Shown here: positions 17,780 through 25,393 of the stretch, one piece after another
Layout: each line of letters starts with the position of its first letter
Position numbering within the stretch: position 1 is the stretch's first letter
Origin: Bremia lactucae
Lineage: Eukaryota; Oomycota; Peronosporomycetes; Peronosporales; Peronosporaceae
Assembly (NCBI RefSeq): GCF_004359215.1
Contig: NC_090618.1
Span: 1,379,524-1,404,916, forward strand
Length of the DNA: 25,393 bases
Direction: 5' to 3'
Position numbers and translations under genes: made by a program
Notes under the pieces: generated by a model
The model's database searches: none
Seen by the model: the letters and a program-made list of their open reading frames with translations, nothing else
What the model was told of the DNA's origin: nothing

Positions 17780-18064
17780 TCAGTCGTTGCTTCTTTCCAT
17801 ATGCAGACACCAGTCCGGTATGTCGACGCGCAGAGCGTCGACCGGTTCCCAAGAGTCGAATCTTTTCGAGTATCCTCTCCATTGGACGACGATCAAAAGT
17901 TTGTGCTTCACGGAGCGGCGGGCTAGCAACTTTTTTAAAAAGAAAGCGTTGGCCCAGCAGCATCCATCAATGCAGGCGGCGTCCGATAGGAATTGCGATC
18001 CCACCTCCTCGTGGGAGCCTGTCCTGACTCCGTTCAGTCGCAGCCGCTGAGCGCTGCTGAGCAA
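17780..18064 (-). pseudogene. Element 4 chromodomain
   Basis: A 94-codon open minus-strand frame contains LLARRSVKHKLLIVVQWRGY followed by SKRFDSWEP and VDIPDW. WRGY...DSWEP is the chromodomain core, with the aromatic residues present. Unlike most of the element, this domain is uninterrupted, although the ORF start is not the real polyprotein context. It would bind methylated histone tails during integration. Confidence 0.85.
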
Positions 18065-18720
18065 CGCTCAACTCACGGTCGGCGTCACCATCAGTCTCTT
18101 TTGACGTATGAGGGTATGCGATCTCTTCTAGATTAACATATGATTTCAGACAACCCGCGTAAAAGACGGCGTGCGTCTTCATATACGGCGGAAGTGTGAG
18201 CCTATAATCAAGGTCTCCAACCTCGAAACGGCCCGATAAAATGCGGCATCGTAGTACCTCCAGGTAGTATTGAAACTGCGTTTTTAGGTAAAGTAACAGT
18301 ACTTAATAATACCTTTTCTTCTACTCTAAGGCGCTCACTGTTTTTGCGACCATGTTGGTCCGCATGTTGGTTTGCTTGTCCTGTGCACTTGCCATCGCGT
18401 CACTGACATTCGTGTGATAGCTATTCGCTCATTCACAAAGCGTTGAGCCTCGCTCACGCTTTTGACATCAAAACTTCCAATGATATCGCCGAGATATCAG
18501 TCATAGGACGTAGTTGTCAAAAACGAAATATCGTAATTGTTTAGGAGCACAGGGCATTTCTTGCCGTGACTCCATACTGTCTTACCGCGATTCCATACTG
18601 ACCACTGCTACACCGGCAGGGTTTCTACGGCAGTTTACGTCATTGACATGAAACCCTCACGGGCCATCGTCATATTGACATAACTGTGTCCCTCTTTCGC
18701 ACCGAGAGTAGTGAGCCCAC
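18065..18720 (-). pseudogene. Element 4 post-integrase region
   Basis: The frame 18182-17967 begins MKTHAVFYAGCLKSYVN, the conserved segment preceding gypsy chromodomains. Upstream (about 18470-18300) only scattered remnants such as SVSEAQRFVNERI remain, with many stops. Confidence 0.65.
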
Positions 18721-19464
18721 CCCCTAGTAAGACTCGAGCTACGCACAAACGAGACTGGCGTCCATGGATGGCGCAGTCCGTTTATATAAAACGGGGTCTC
18801 ACCCGTACTGGTGTGGACATATTATCATTAGCGAACTCAAATTGTTTGCACTATTCTTTGGGAGTCGCTTTCGTGCGCAATTCATCTGCAACTACCCGAC
18901 TGGCACGTCCGTTTGGCCGTTGGTCTCGGAATAATAGGCTGTAAACATGTGGAACTTGCTAGCCAGCAGCTCAAACACATGTCCCAAAAAACCGACGTAT
19001 ATCGTGGATCCCGATCTGATACAATCGATTCGGGCATCCCGTGTAGTCACTACAAATGATTTAGAAACAATAGAGCTGCCTCCTTGCCTGTGATCGATGT
19101 TTTACATGGTGCTGAACCGCACCATTTTGCTCGGTCTGTCTACAAAGACGACGATCCCCGTCCGACCCTTATGGTCAGGCGGCATGCCAAACATGAAGTC
19201 CAGACTTACTGACTTCCAACAGTTGGTTGAAATCGTTAGTGGCTTCAGTGGCGCACTGCTGGACGGTGCAGGCTTAATGCGCTGACACTGTTCGCAAGAG
19301 CGAATATAGTTGGCCACCCATCTATATAGGTGTTGCCACCAAATTTTTTCTGACACTCGTAAGAACGTCTTTTCACGGCCCAGATGCCCACTCGATGGTG
19401 CATCATGGAGCTCGTGAGTGATCATCAGCTTGAGATCTGTGTCATGAGGTACATAGAATCTCAA
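18721..19464 (-). pseudogene. Element 4 integrase
   Basis: An open frame (19464-19102, 120 codons) holds the complete zinc-binding part (HDAPSSGHLGREKT, then SCEQCQRIKP) and the first catalytic Asp (SVSLDFMFG). The second Asp lies in IVSDRDPRY (GAT, 19014-19016), in another frame. The Glu of the DDE triad is Asp: the box reads NGQTD, with the altered codon at 18907-18909. The segment ends with a FYINGLRHPW-like peptide near 18785. Frame changes separate these parts, so the enzyme is dead, but most landmark residues survive. Confidence 0.85.
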
Positions 19465-19689
19465 GGGATTACAAGGTAACAGCTGAAGCCATAAGCTTTA
19501 GCTAACATGACTAAGCTTAGCCTTCAAGTGAGACGAAAGGGAGACCTTTCGTCTACCGAAGTAATCCAACGGCAGGCGGCAATATTCGTCCTATCTGTAA
19601 CTCTCCATAATTTCGGAGGTAAACGAGTTCGTCACGTGGTAGACCTTCACGGCTGCCAACGTTGACATCCCAACTTGTGCCTTAGCACA
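19465..19689 (-). other. Element 4 RNase H-integrase linker
   Basis: No clear frame. Short leftovers on the minus strand lie between the RNase H tail and the integrase start. Confidence 0.4.
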
Positions 19690-20247
19690 AAACACACTTT
19701 TCTGGTGTCTTGCCTCGAAGTCTGGTCTGCGCGATAATGCGTCAGCCAAGACGTTTGACTTGCCCGGCTTGTATTCGACTTTTAAATTAGATTAAGTGAA
19801 GAATGTAAGCCAGTTTGCCATTCCAGGCGAGATGTGTGGTGAGTTTATTGCGGTCCGCAGTGATGCGTGATCCGTAAAAGCCACAAATTCTCAATAGGTG
19901 CACGCGAAAATTTGCATCTAATAAATTTTGAATTTAGAAAGGATACTCGAATGCTAGTGCATACTTTAGAAAGCAGCCCCTTGTCATGCACAGGGTAGTT
20001 CAGTTCCGCAGCTGTAAAAATCCTAGACTGATAAGAGATGACACGGTCAATGCGCCGGCATCCTTCTGCATGAGCGCTGCCGATTGCAAAATTTCTTCCA
20101 TCGAAAGAGCTTATCCGTGTCTGGCAATGTCAACACTGGTGCCTCAACACAAGATTGCTTCCCTGAGGTGAAAGCATCTACTTGTTTCTTTGACCAAATC
20201 CATTTAGCATCCTTCTTAAGGAGGTCAAAAGAGGGCTTACTACGCAT
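19690..20247 (-). pseudogene. Element 4 RNase H
   Basis: The start is the frame 20247-20047 (LLKKDAKWIWSKKQVDAF, then EAPVLTLPD), the usual RT-RNase H connection. The end of the domain is readable at about 19880-19735 as FTDHASLRTAINSPH, a single TAA after LTFFT, then VEYKPGKSN and ADALSRRPDFE. The catalytic middle part is too degraded to score. Confidence 0.8.
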
Positions 20248-21066
20248 TGCATAATTCTTGCTCGCTAATTGCTTTATTGCAAGCAGTTAGCGAGCCTTAG
20301 GAACTGGCTTAGAACCTTCACGTGTTGTGGGATACGCCATTCTTTCTTAAAGCTTATGCATTGTCGGGGTCAGCTTGTACACCATGGGTGTCAATGATGC
20401 ACCCACCACGGGTATCTCGGGGACATCTATGACGCACTTTTGTAATTTGACGTACAATTGGGCGTCATCTAGAGTCTGCGACACAGCGTCCAAATGACGC
20501 TTTTGCGACTCTATTTCGCTAAGCCCGTTCTCAGCTCTACTATAAGCGAATATATCGTCAAAGTAATAGGGCGCGTAGGCGGTGCTGACGCATTACGCAA
20601 CCACTCGGTTGAATGTCACTGGTGCGTTTTATTACCCTTGGGGCATCACAAGCCACTCCTAAAGCATATGCTTAATGCCGTTTTGGCTGCATCGGACTCT
20701 CTGGTGAGTATGTTACAGTAGCCAACTTGTAAATACAACGCGGAAAAGATAGTGACGTTTCCATGGAGTTCAACAATACATCTTTCCGCGGTATTGGCTT
20801 TCGCGCCGAAATGGTGGTCGTGTTCAGCGTATTGTAAGCGTTAACCACGCGCCATCCACCTAGGGCTTGCATCAGTGAAGCGATTTACTCTTATGTACAT
20901 GTCCTGCCTTGGTTCGCTTTTCAGAGAAATCATCAATATAATCGATTTGTTCTTTCGGCAACACCCATTGCCTGGCCACACAAAACTTGGTGCCAGGTTC
21001 CAGATCAATTTCGTGCTCGATGCCCCTATCGGCACCAATGCGGCTCAAACTTTCTTCTGGGAACAC
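20248..21066 (-). pseudogene. pol: Element 4 reverse transcriptase, first catalytic Asp lost
   Basis: It begins with GIEHEIDLEPGTKFCVARQW and LPKEQIDYIDDF (about 21025-20930), then GGWRVVNAYNTLNTTT (about 20857-20810) and PIPRKDVLL. The next motif reads FSALYLQVGY instead of FSALDL, the catalytic Asp now being Tyr (codon at 20733-20735). The second motif YYFDDIFAYSRA (20533-20568) is intact, with both Asp. The thumb region follows to about 20250. Stops and frameshifts separate these parts. Confidence 0.85.
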
Positions 21067-21289
21067 ATCACGATGTTTTAACTTAACTAATAAACGGACT
21101 GTCTCTCAAGACATCCCAGCGTCCTTGAATGCAGGTCCATTCAACGCAGGACTACTTCTCATCGTCTATTTCACTACACCAGTCTCTCAAAGCTGGGTAG
21201 GACTTGGTGACGTTTGACAACCCGTCAATGTGTTGTACACGATATCAGTTGCATAAGCCTCTTGCAGGAGCACATCCTTTTTCGATATC
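21067..21289 (-). other. Element 4 protease-RT linker
   Basis: No domain recognised; short frames only. Confidence 0.35.
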
Positions 21290-21620
21290 TTGCGTAGAGT
21301 AAGCAACTGTGCGTGTACGCCAGTCTATCTATGATCGATGTTTTGCCAACGATGGCATATCTAGGATGGGGTAATACGGACTCTCCGTACCTAGCACTGT
21401 GAACTTCTCTCTACAGGAGAAGTAACCAAAGCTGAAGCCGAATTATACTTGACCTCCCTCCGATTTAACTAGCGCGCCATTCGCTAAACGAACGGTCACC
21501 TCTTATCGCTTGTTATCCTGGCAAAGCGAATCATACGCAGCCGGACGCTTTCTTTGAGCCACGAGTTTTAGAACATTCTGTGATGCACCCGAATTTAAAG
21601 GAGGGTCATCACATGGTCAT
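21290..21620 (-). pseudogene. pro: Element 4 protease, active-site Asp lost
   Basis: In the minus direction the active-site box reads NSGASQNV: the usual D-S-G has become N-S-G (codon at 21593-21595). Downstream come VTVRLANGALVKSE, FTVLGTESPYYPILDMPSL and IDW, the usual flap and C-terminal motifs of gypsy retropepsins. Two stops lie in between. Confidence 0.8.
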
Positions 21621-21880
21621 AACTTCGTAAACGAGCGCTATAGACCAGCAGAGCTAAGGTCCGAAATGTCGAGACCTCAGGGACTATGCTACCCATTTGC
21701 TCGATAACTAGGTAGCTTCAGAGTCAGCGTCAGTAGGGCATCCCGCCCCTACTGCGCTCCTGCATATCCCGAACCCTTAGTGGTTGATGCGAAACTGTCG
21801 CGTCTCGCACGCGGGTTCTTGTCATCACCCTGTGGGTAGGCCAGAGGACTGCCTACCCACAGGGTGATGGCAAGAAGGCT
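21621..21880 (-). other. Element 4 gag-protease linker with hairpin
   Basis: No clear frame. It contains the perfect-stem hairpin annotated separately. Confidence 0.4.
21816..21876. repeat. Long hairpin: 26-bp arms, 9-base loop
   Basis: CATCACCCTGTGGGTAGGC (21823-21841) is followed after nine bases by its exact reverse complement (21851-21869). Pairing extends outward seven more bases with one G-T pair. Confidence 0.95.
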
Positions 21881-22700
21881 CGCTGTTATGCCAGAGTCAC
21901 TGTTGATCATATGCCGCGCTTGCCACACTTGTAGCAGAACATGTCTACATTTCCCAACTCCATTGGATTGGCATCCGACTTCTCGGCCGACGGCTTATAC
22001 TAAGCTATTGCCGAGGCAATGTTGAAGGATTGCTCCTCAACTAAGACAATTTAAATTGCATCTTCCATCGTCAACGGCAACTTTCTAAAAAGGGCCTGTC
22101 GCGATGGGTCACGCACAATCCGTTTATGAACGTGGGCACCTTAAAGTGTTCCAGGATCGGACCCCGGACCCACACTAATGGACGCCCACAGCGAGCGCAT
22201 CTCCTGCACATATTCCTCCAGGGGGCGCTTCGCCTGTCGCGCTCCAAAGAAGCCCACCTGAAGCAACACATCGTTGTTCGGCGGCTTATACATGGTGCCA
22301 ATCTTTGTCTTAAAGATAGCTCATGAAGGGAATCCCTTATCGTCTACCATAAGCGACGAGTAAGACCATTCTAAGGCCTTACCGCGCAGGAGCGACATGG
22401 CGAACATCACTATCCGGCTGTCATCCTTGATGAGCTGTGCCACACACCGTTGCTCCACGGCTAACAGCCAGTGGACAATCGTCTGCGCTGCAGTTTCATC
22501 GAGATTGAGCGGTTCCATCTGTATGGGCCTCGGCTGATACGGCCGGGCAGAGAGCATCTCAAAGACCTGTTAAGAGCCTCACGCCGAGCCTGCTCCCGCA
22601 TAAGCTCATATTGAGTGTTAGTGACGGACTCCGCCGCAGCATGGCTCTGTGCCTCGGACGCGGCTCTTCGCTGTCCGAAAGTGACGTCACGGGAGCGGTA
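21881..22700 (-). pseudogene. gag: Element 4 gag, interrupted by nonsense codons
   Basis: The frame from ATG 22557 includes the start of the gag core (LNLDETAAQTIVHWLLAVEQ), ends at a TGA (22322-22324) and continues in the same frame with TMYKPPNNDVLLQVGFFGAR and LEEYVQEMRSLWASI, the Retrotrans_gag signature. Farther on, FCYKCGKRGI marks the zinc knuckle near 21940-21910; the Cys pair is kept, the His is Ile and a stop follows. About five stops interrupt an otherwise largely readable frame. The true start may lie upstream near 22700. Confidence 0.85.
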
Positions 22701-22728
22701 AATCCGGCTCCATGTGCGTACTTACGAA

Positions 22729-23052
22729 CTAGGAAGCGGTTTAAAGACTGATTTATATCTAATCGAAATAATAATAAAACCTACCATCCAATAAATGAAA
22801 GCCACCTTTGTAGATGTGCACCCCTACAGTGCGAGCGTATTTTTCTGAATACCTCGGATTACGGATGACGCCAGACGTTATCCCTTCCAATGTGAATGCA
22901 CCCAAGCGCATCACATACACAAAGGTTGGAAACTTTGTGCACCACGCCCAAGTGGCAGGCTTAAGTACTTCACATAAAATAACTGATCATCCCGTTAAGT
23001 ACACAAAGTGTGCTTATAGGGTTTGTGTGACATCGGGCAAGTTTGGCCTACA
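22729..23052 (-). repeat. Element 4 5' LTR (right copy), truncated
   Basis: It is the partner of 16360-16677. On the minus strand it starts TGTAGGCCAAACTTGC at 23052, where the other copy has TGTAACGGGCTAAAGTTGC. The inner end lacks a clear CA terminus and primer-binding site, so a deletion may have removed the LTR 3' end. Confidence 0.75.
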
Positions 23053-23254
23053 CTCAAATCGGCTAGAAAGACTCTACAGGGATGACGGTTTGCTAAAGAC
23101 TGCTAGAAAGGCCTGGAGCAAGTCTAACGAGGCGGACATTAGCAGAAAAATTCACAAAACCTTCACTGAAGGACAAAAGACCGACTTCGATCCATACATA
23201 GACTTCGATTTCTACTTTATATCGGTTTTAGTGTATATTTTACTTTTCCGTTGA
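22814..23254 (+). other. Open frame crossing the LTR edge
   Basis: This 146-codon plus-strand frame is antisense to the LTR for its first ~80 codons and runs on into flanking DNA. The tail is charged (RLERLYRDDGLLKTARKAW) and ends in a strongly hydrophobic, Phe-rich stretch that could span a membrane. The LTR half is matched in the other LTR (16334-16639), also open. There is no evidence of translation; the tail may be a fragment of a host gene. Confidence 0.35.
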
Positions 23255-23599
23255 AAATTTTATGTGCTGTTTTAGCCCTTTGTAATTTGAAATGAAGATT
23301 CTTAATAATCACTAAATTATTTAAGAGAATCTCATATGGCGGCCTTTGCAGCTGTTTGAGGCAGGAATACGGACGCGCTTATATTAAACTCTTACGTGAG
23401 CCTCCGCAATTTTTTCAGACTTGATTATCACTACATTATGCGAAGCGAATATAACTAGATTGGGTCAGTGAGCGAAGCTTCGTCCTTACTTAATTACAGA
23501 CGTCCCACTTTCACAAAACACAACTTATATGCACAAGCGCAGATTGCTCGCAATAGACGCGTGCAATTTTAAGAATATATTGCAAACTCTGCTAGCATA
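23255..23599. other. Unassigned interval
   Basis: No gene or clear repeat. AT-rich with scattered short frames. Confidence 0.4.
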
Positions 23600-24650
23600 C
23601 TTTATTATGGCGCGTGAAGGCTGCCAGCCAAACCTAACGTGCCAAATGCTGATAGCAACGGCGCAAGTTTCACGACTTACGGTCTTAAACCCGGCTCAGG
23701 CAAACATTTGAGAAGCCACATGCCAAATTCACAGTTGCCAGCAATGATGCAAAGCACAACAAGCATGGCAATCACCATGCCAAACATACACAGCACATGA
23801 ACAGTTGTATTTTCAAAATTAATAAAAACACAAGAAAATTTCAAATAAATCTTGCACAAGGATTTAAGATCACCTGTTCCGACTAGCATTAAATCGACAA
23901 AGCAACACTCAGCGCAACAGCAAGTCTAAAACCTAAAACAGGATCACAAGCATATAGTCACCAGATGCAAGAGAACAAAGTGACACATTATCGCTAGCAT
24001 GTACTCAACAAAAAAACTGCCTCAAGAACAAAATACACAGATCAATTGAACGCAAAAATGGCCACTACGCCCAAAACCAAACTGCAAAACGCACTACCAA
24101 AGCACAATGCGAAAAGAACAACCTTCCATGCCAACAAGAGACACCGCAAAACTGTTGGAAATCGCAAAACCGAAATAGATCATAAAAAAAATACAGTCAG
24201 TACATACAAAGAGCTCGAACGATTCAGCAAAGCAAAATAATTCCCAAGCCTTATACGAAAGTTGCTAATAACACACACTTATTATAAGTAAAAGCACAAA
24301 ATGGTAAAGTAACCTGAGATCATAAAAAAATATAGCGGCAAAAAATTGCACAAAATACATACGCAATTAAGGGGCCCCAAACAATACATTCGACGCAAAT
24401 CGTGAAGTAACAGACACAAATGACAAGGGGGATACCTTAACGAGACGAATGCAACTCAAAGGCGCTTGTAACAGTAAATAAACGTTGAATCACAAAAATA
24501 CGCTTAAACCAAAAAAAGGACGATGAGAATAATAAAAACGATAGAGGTACACCACCATGTGCTACAACCAAACATCCTACCACATATATTGAAGAAAAAC
24601 TAACATGAAACACGGACACTGGATGGACATTCCACGTCGCCAACATATCC
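23600..24650 (+). pseudogene. gag: A-rich, diverged copy of gypsy gag-protease
   Basis: The sequence is collinear with Element 2 at about 3890-4960. Matching landmarks are GGCTCAGGCAAACATT (23693; 3969), CACCTGTTCCG (about 23871; 4169), the zinc knuckle region (24107-24130; 4372), CGAAAGTTGCT (24256; 4609), GACGCAAATCG (24392; 4749) and TTGTAACAGT (24466; 4839). The offset between copies changes little over the last 300 bp. Base content differs sharply: by eye about half of the bases in 24000-24240 are A, with few G. At the protease active site GAT-TGT has become AAT-TAA, so Asp is Asn and a stop follows. The first knuckle Cys is lost. An open frame at 24046-24240 is not the gag frame over its whole length. 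Confidence 0.7.
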
Positions 24651-24655
24651 ACCTT

Positions 24656-24738
24656 CCTATAGAATCGTCTTTAGATCGCCCTTTTGGCCTTTGGAATATC
24701 CCCCCTAATTAGTGAATCGCTCAATAGCCAGACACCCT
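24656..24738 (-). repeat. Inverted repeat, left copy
   Basis: On the minus strand it begins AGGGTGTCTGGCTATTGAGC and contains GATATTCCAAAGGCCAAAAG, GATCTAAAGACGATTCTA. The copy at 25300-25383 on the plus strand has the same blocks in the same order. The shared start AGGGTGT..GGCTAT looks like a transposon terminus (inference). Confidence 0.65.
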
Positions 24739-25299
24739 ATAATCTTCATGAGAGTAGTGTAATGGGTGTGACTACCCCTGAGCACGTCGGAAACCGTGTT
24801 TTCGTTTGACGATGTTAAATTTTCGTTTTTGTAGCAGGTGAGAAAAAGCCAAGAGCGCCCGCAATAAATTGGCAAGTCATAAAAAGAGCGAAAAGAAAGA
24901 GCAGCAAATCGAGCAGCGAGAAAGCAGTTGAGCTGGAAATAAGCGGTAAGGGCTTGCGTGTTTGTAAGGCTTTGGAGGTCAAGCTAAGAAAGTATTCATT
25001 ACATTTTACTTTTACCAACTTATGCGGAAGTGCTTCAAATAAGCCAATTTTAGTATTCTTTTTTGTATCCATCATTAGCCACAATTCCCTTGTTTTAGTT
25101 TTGTCGGCTTTCGCTCGTTAACTCTTTGTTGAAAAAGCATCTTGCTACTTAAGATGGTAGTACGCATTTAAAGTCTTTTTGCAGACCTTTCGAGCTATTG
25201 AAGCTGATAAGGCCTGCATAAGGTTTCTCAATACATATTCTGTTTATCAACAAGTTGCTACCATTACGCTACTCTCATAAATACAGAGGTTAGAAATTA
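24739..25299. other. Unassigned interval between inverted repeats
   Basis: No recognisable gene. The minus-strand frame 25084-24815 (89 codons) has hydrophobic Leu/Phe-rich stretches but no further support. Confidence 0.35.
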
Positions 25300-25383
25300 A
25301 GGGGTGTGGCTATATCGGTTCCCTAATGTTATTTAGCGAGATGTGAACCAAAGTCCAAAAGGGATCTACAGACGACTCTAAAG
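25300..25383 (+). repeat. Inverted repeat, right copy
   Basis: AGGGGTGTGGCTATATCGGTT starts the repeat, followed by CCAAAGTCCAAAAGGGATCT and ACAGACGACTCTA. It is the inverted counterpart of 24656-24738. The sequence runs into the window end, so the element may continue. Confidence 0.65.
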
Positions 25384-25393
25384 CAATAATTGT

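Larger units (their letters stand above)
16360..23052 (-). mobile_element. Element 4: chromodomain Ty3/gypsy retrotransposon, near full-length
   Basis: Direct repeats at both ends (16360-16677 and 22729-23052) are the LTRs, and between them, reading on the minus strand, come gag, protease, RT, RNase H, integrase and chromodomain. Peptides differ clearly from those of Elements 1-3, so it is another lineage of the same superfamily. Nonsense mutations are spread throughout and at least three enzyme active sites are altered. The two LTRs are strongly diverged, suggesting an old insertion. Confidence 0.85.

Noticed and set aside
17739..18050. Further overlapping frames of 74-87 codons
   Set aside because: They overlap the Element 4 chromodomain frame, which has the WRGY...DSWEP motif; the others have none.
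23600..24650. RIP or deaminase hypermutation as the cause of A-richness
   Set aside because: Changes to A come from several bases, and oomycetes are not known to have RIP; left as an open compositional anomaly.
1..25393. CRISPR array, rRNA, tRNA or bacterial operon
   Set aside because: No regularly spaced repeats, no cloverleaf-like or rRNA-like stretch, and no prokaryotic gene arrangement seen.

Overview
This looks like a gene-poor, repeat-packed stretch of a eukaryotic genome, most probably an oomycete (Phytophthora or a downy mildew relative). That assignment is an inference from three things: several related chromodomain-bearing Ty3/gypsy retroelements, LTRs that open with TGTAACGGG, and polyprotein motifs of the kind found in Peronosporales gypsy elements. 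I find no intact host gene, rRNA, tRNA or CRISPR array. Almost every recognisable coding segment is a decayed retroelement piece full of stops and frameshifts.

Layout. 1-743: a fold-back element with ~200-bp inverted arms. 986-2785: Element 1 (minus strand), a gag remnant with an LTR that is itself a giant palindrome (2037-2785). 2822 to ~10345: Element 2 (plus strand), the most complete plus-strand copy, running LTR, primer-binding site, gag, protease, RT, partial RNase H, integrase, chromodomain. Between its chromodomain and the 3' LTR fragment at 10253 lies an unrelated, antisense, broken ORF (10098 to 9043). About 10600-13740: Element 3 (minus strand), with RT deleted and a ~200-bp near-perfect palindrome inside gag. 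About 13775-14752: a second fold-back structure. About 14760-16240: a stretch outside the recognised retroelements, with two coding-like but broken ORFs. About 16360-23052: Element 4 (minus strand), a near full-length chromodomain gypsy element of a different lineage with diverged LTRs. About 23600-24650: a fourth gag-protease copy, collinear with Element 2 but strikingly A-rich. 24656-25383: an inverted repeat pair near the end of the window.

How the parts relate. The LTR elements would once have encoded structural Gag, a retropepsin, RT/RNase H to copy the RNA, and an integrase with a chromodomain for targeting. All are now inactive. In Element 2 two RT catalytic aspartates are replaced (D to V at 6088, D to N at 6277). 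In Element 4 the protease Asp (D to N at 21593), an RT Asp (D to Y at 20733) and the integrase Glu (E to D at 18907) are replaced. Elements 1 and 2 stand back to back, their 5' LTRs only 36 bp apart.

The recurring oddity is inverted-repeat structure at many scales, from 20-bp perfect palindromes to a 749-bp palindromic LTR. The best candidates for something undescribed are that palindromic LTR, the palindrome in Element 3 gag, the antisense ORF downstream of the Element 2 chromodomain, and the A-biased gag-pro copy. All boundaries are by-eye estimates unless they sit on a clear motif.
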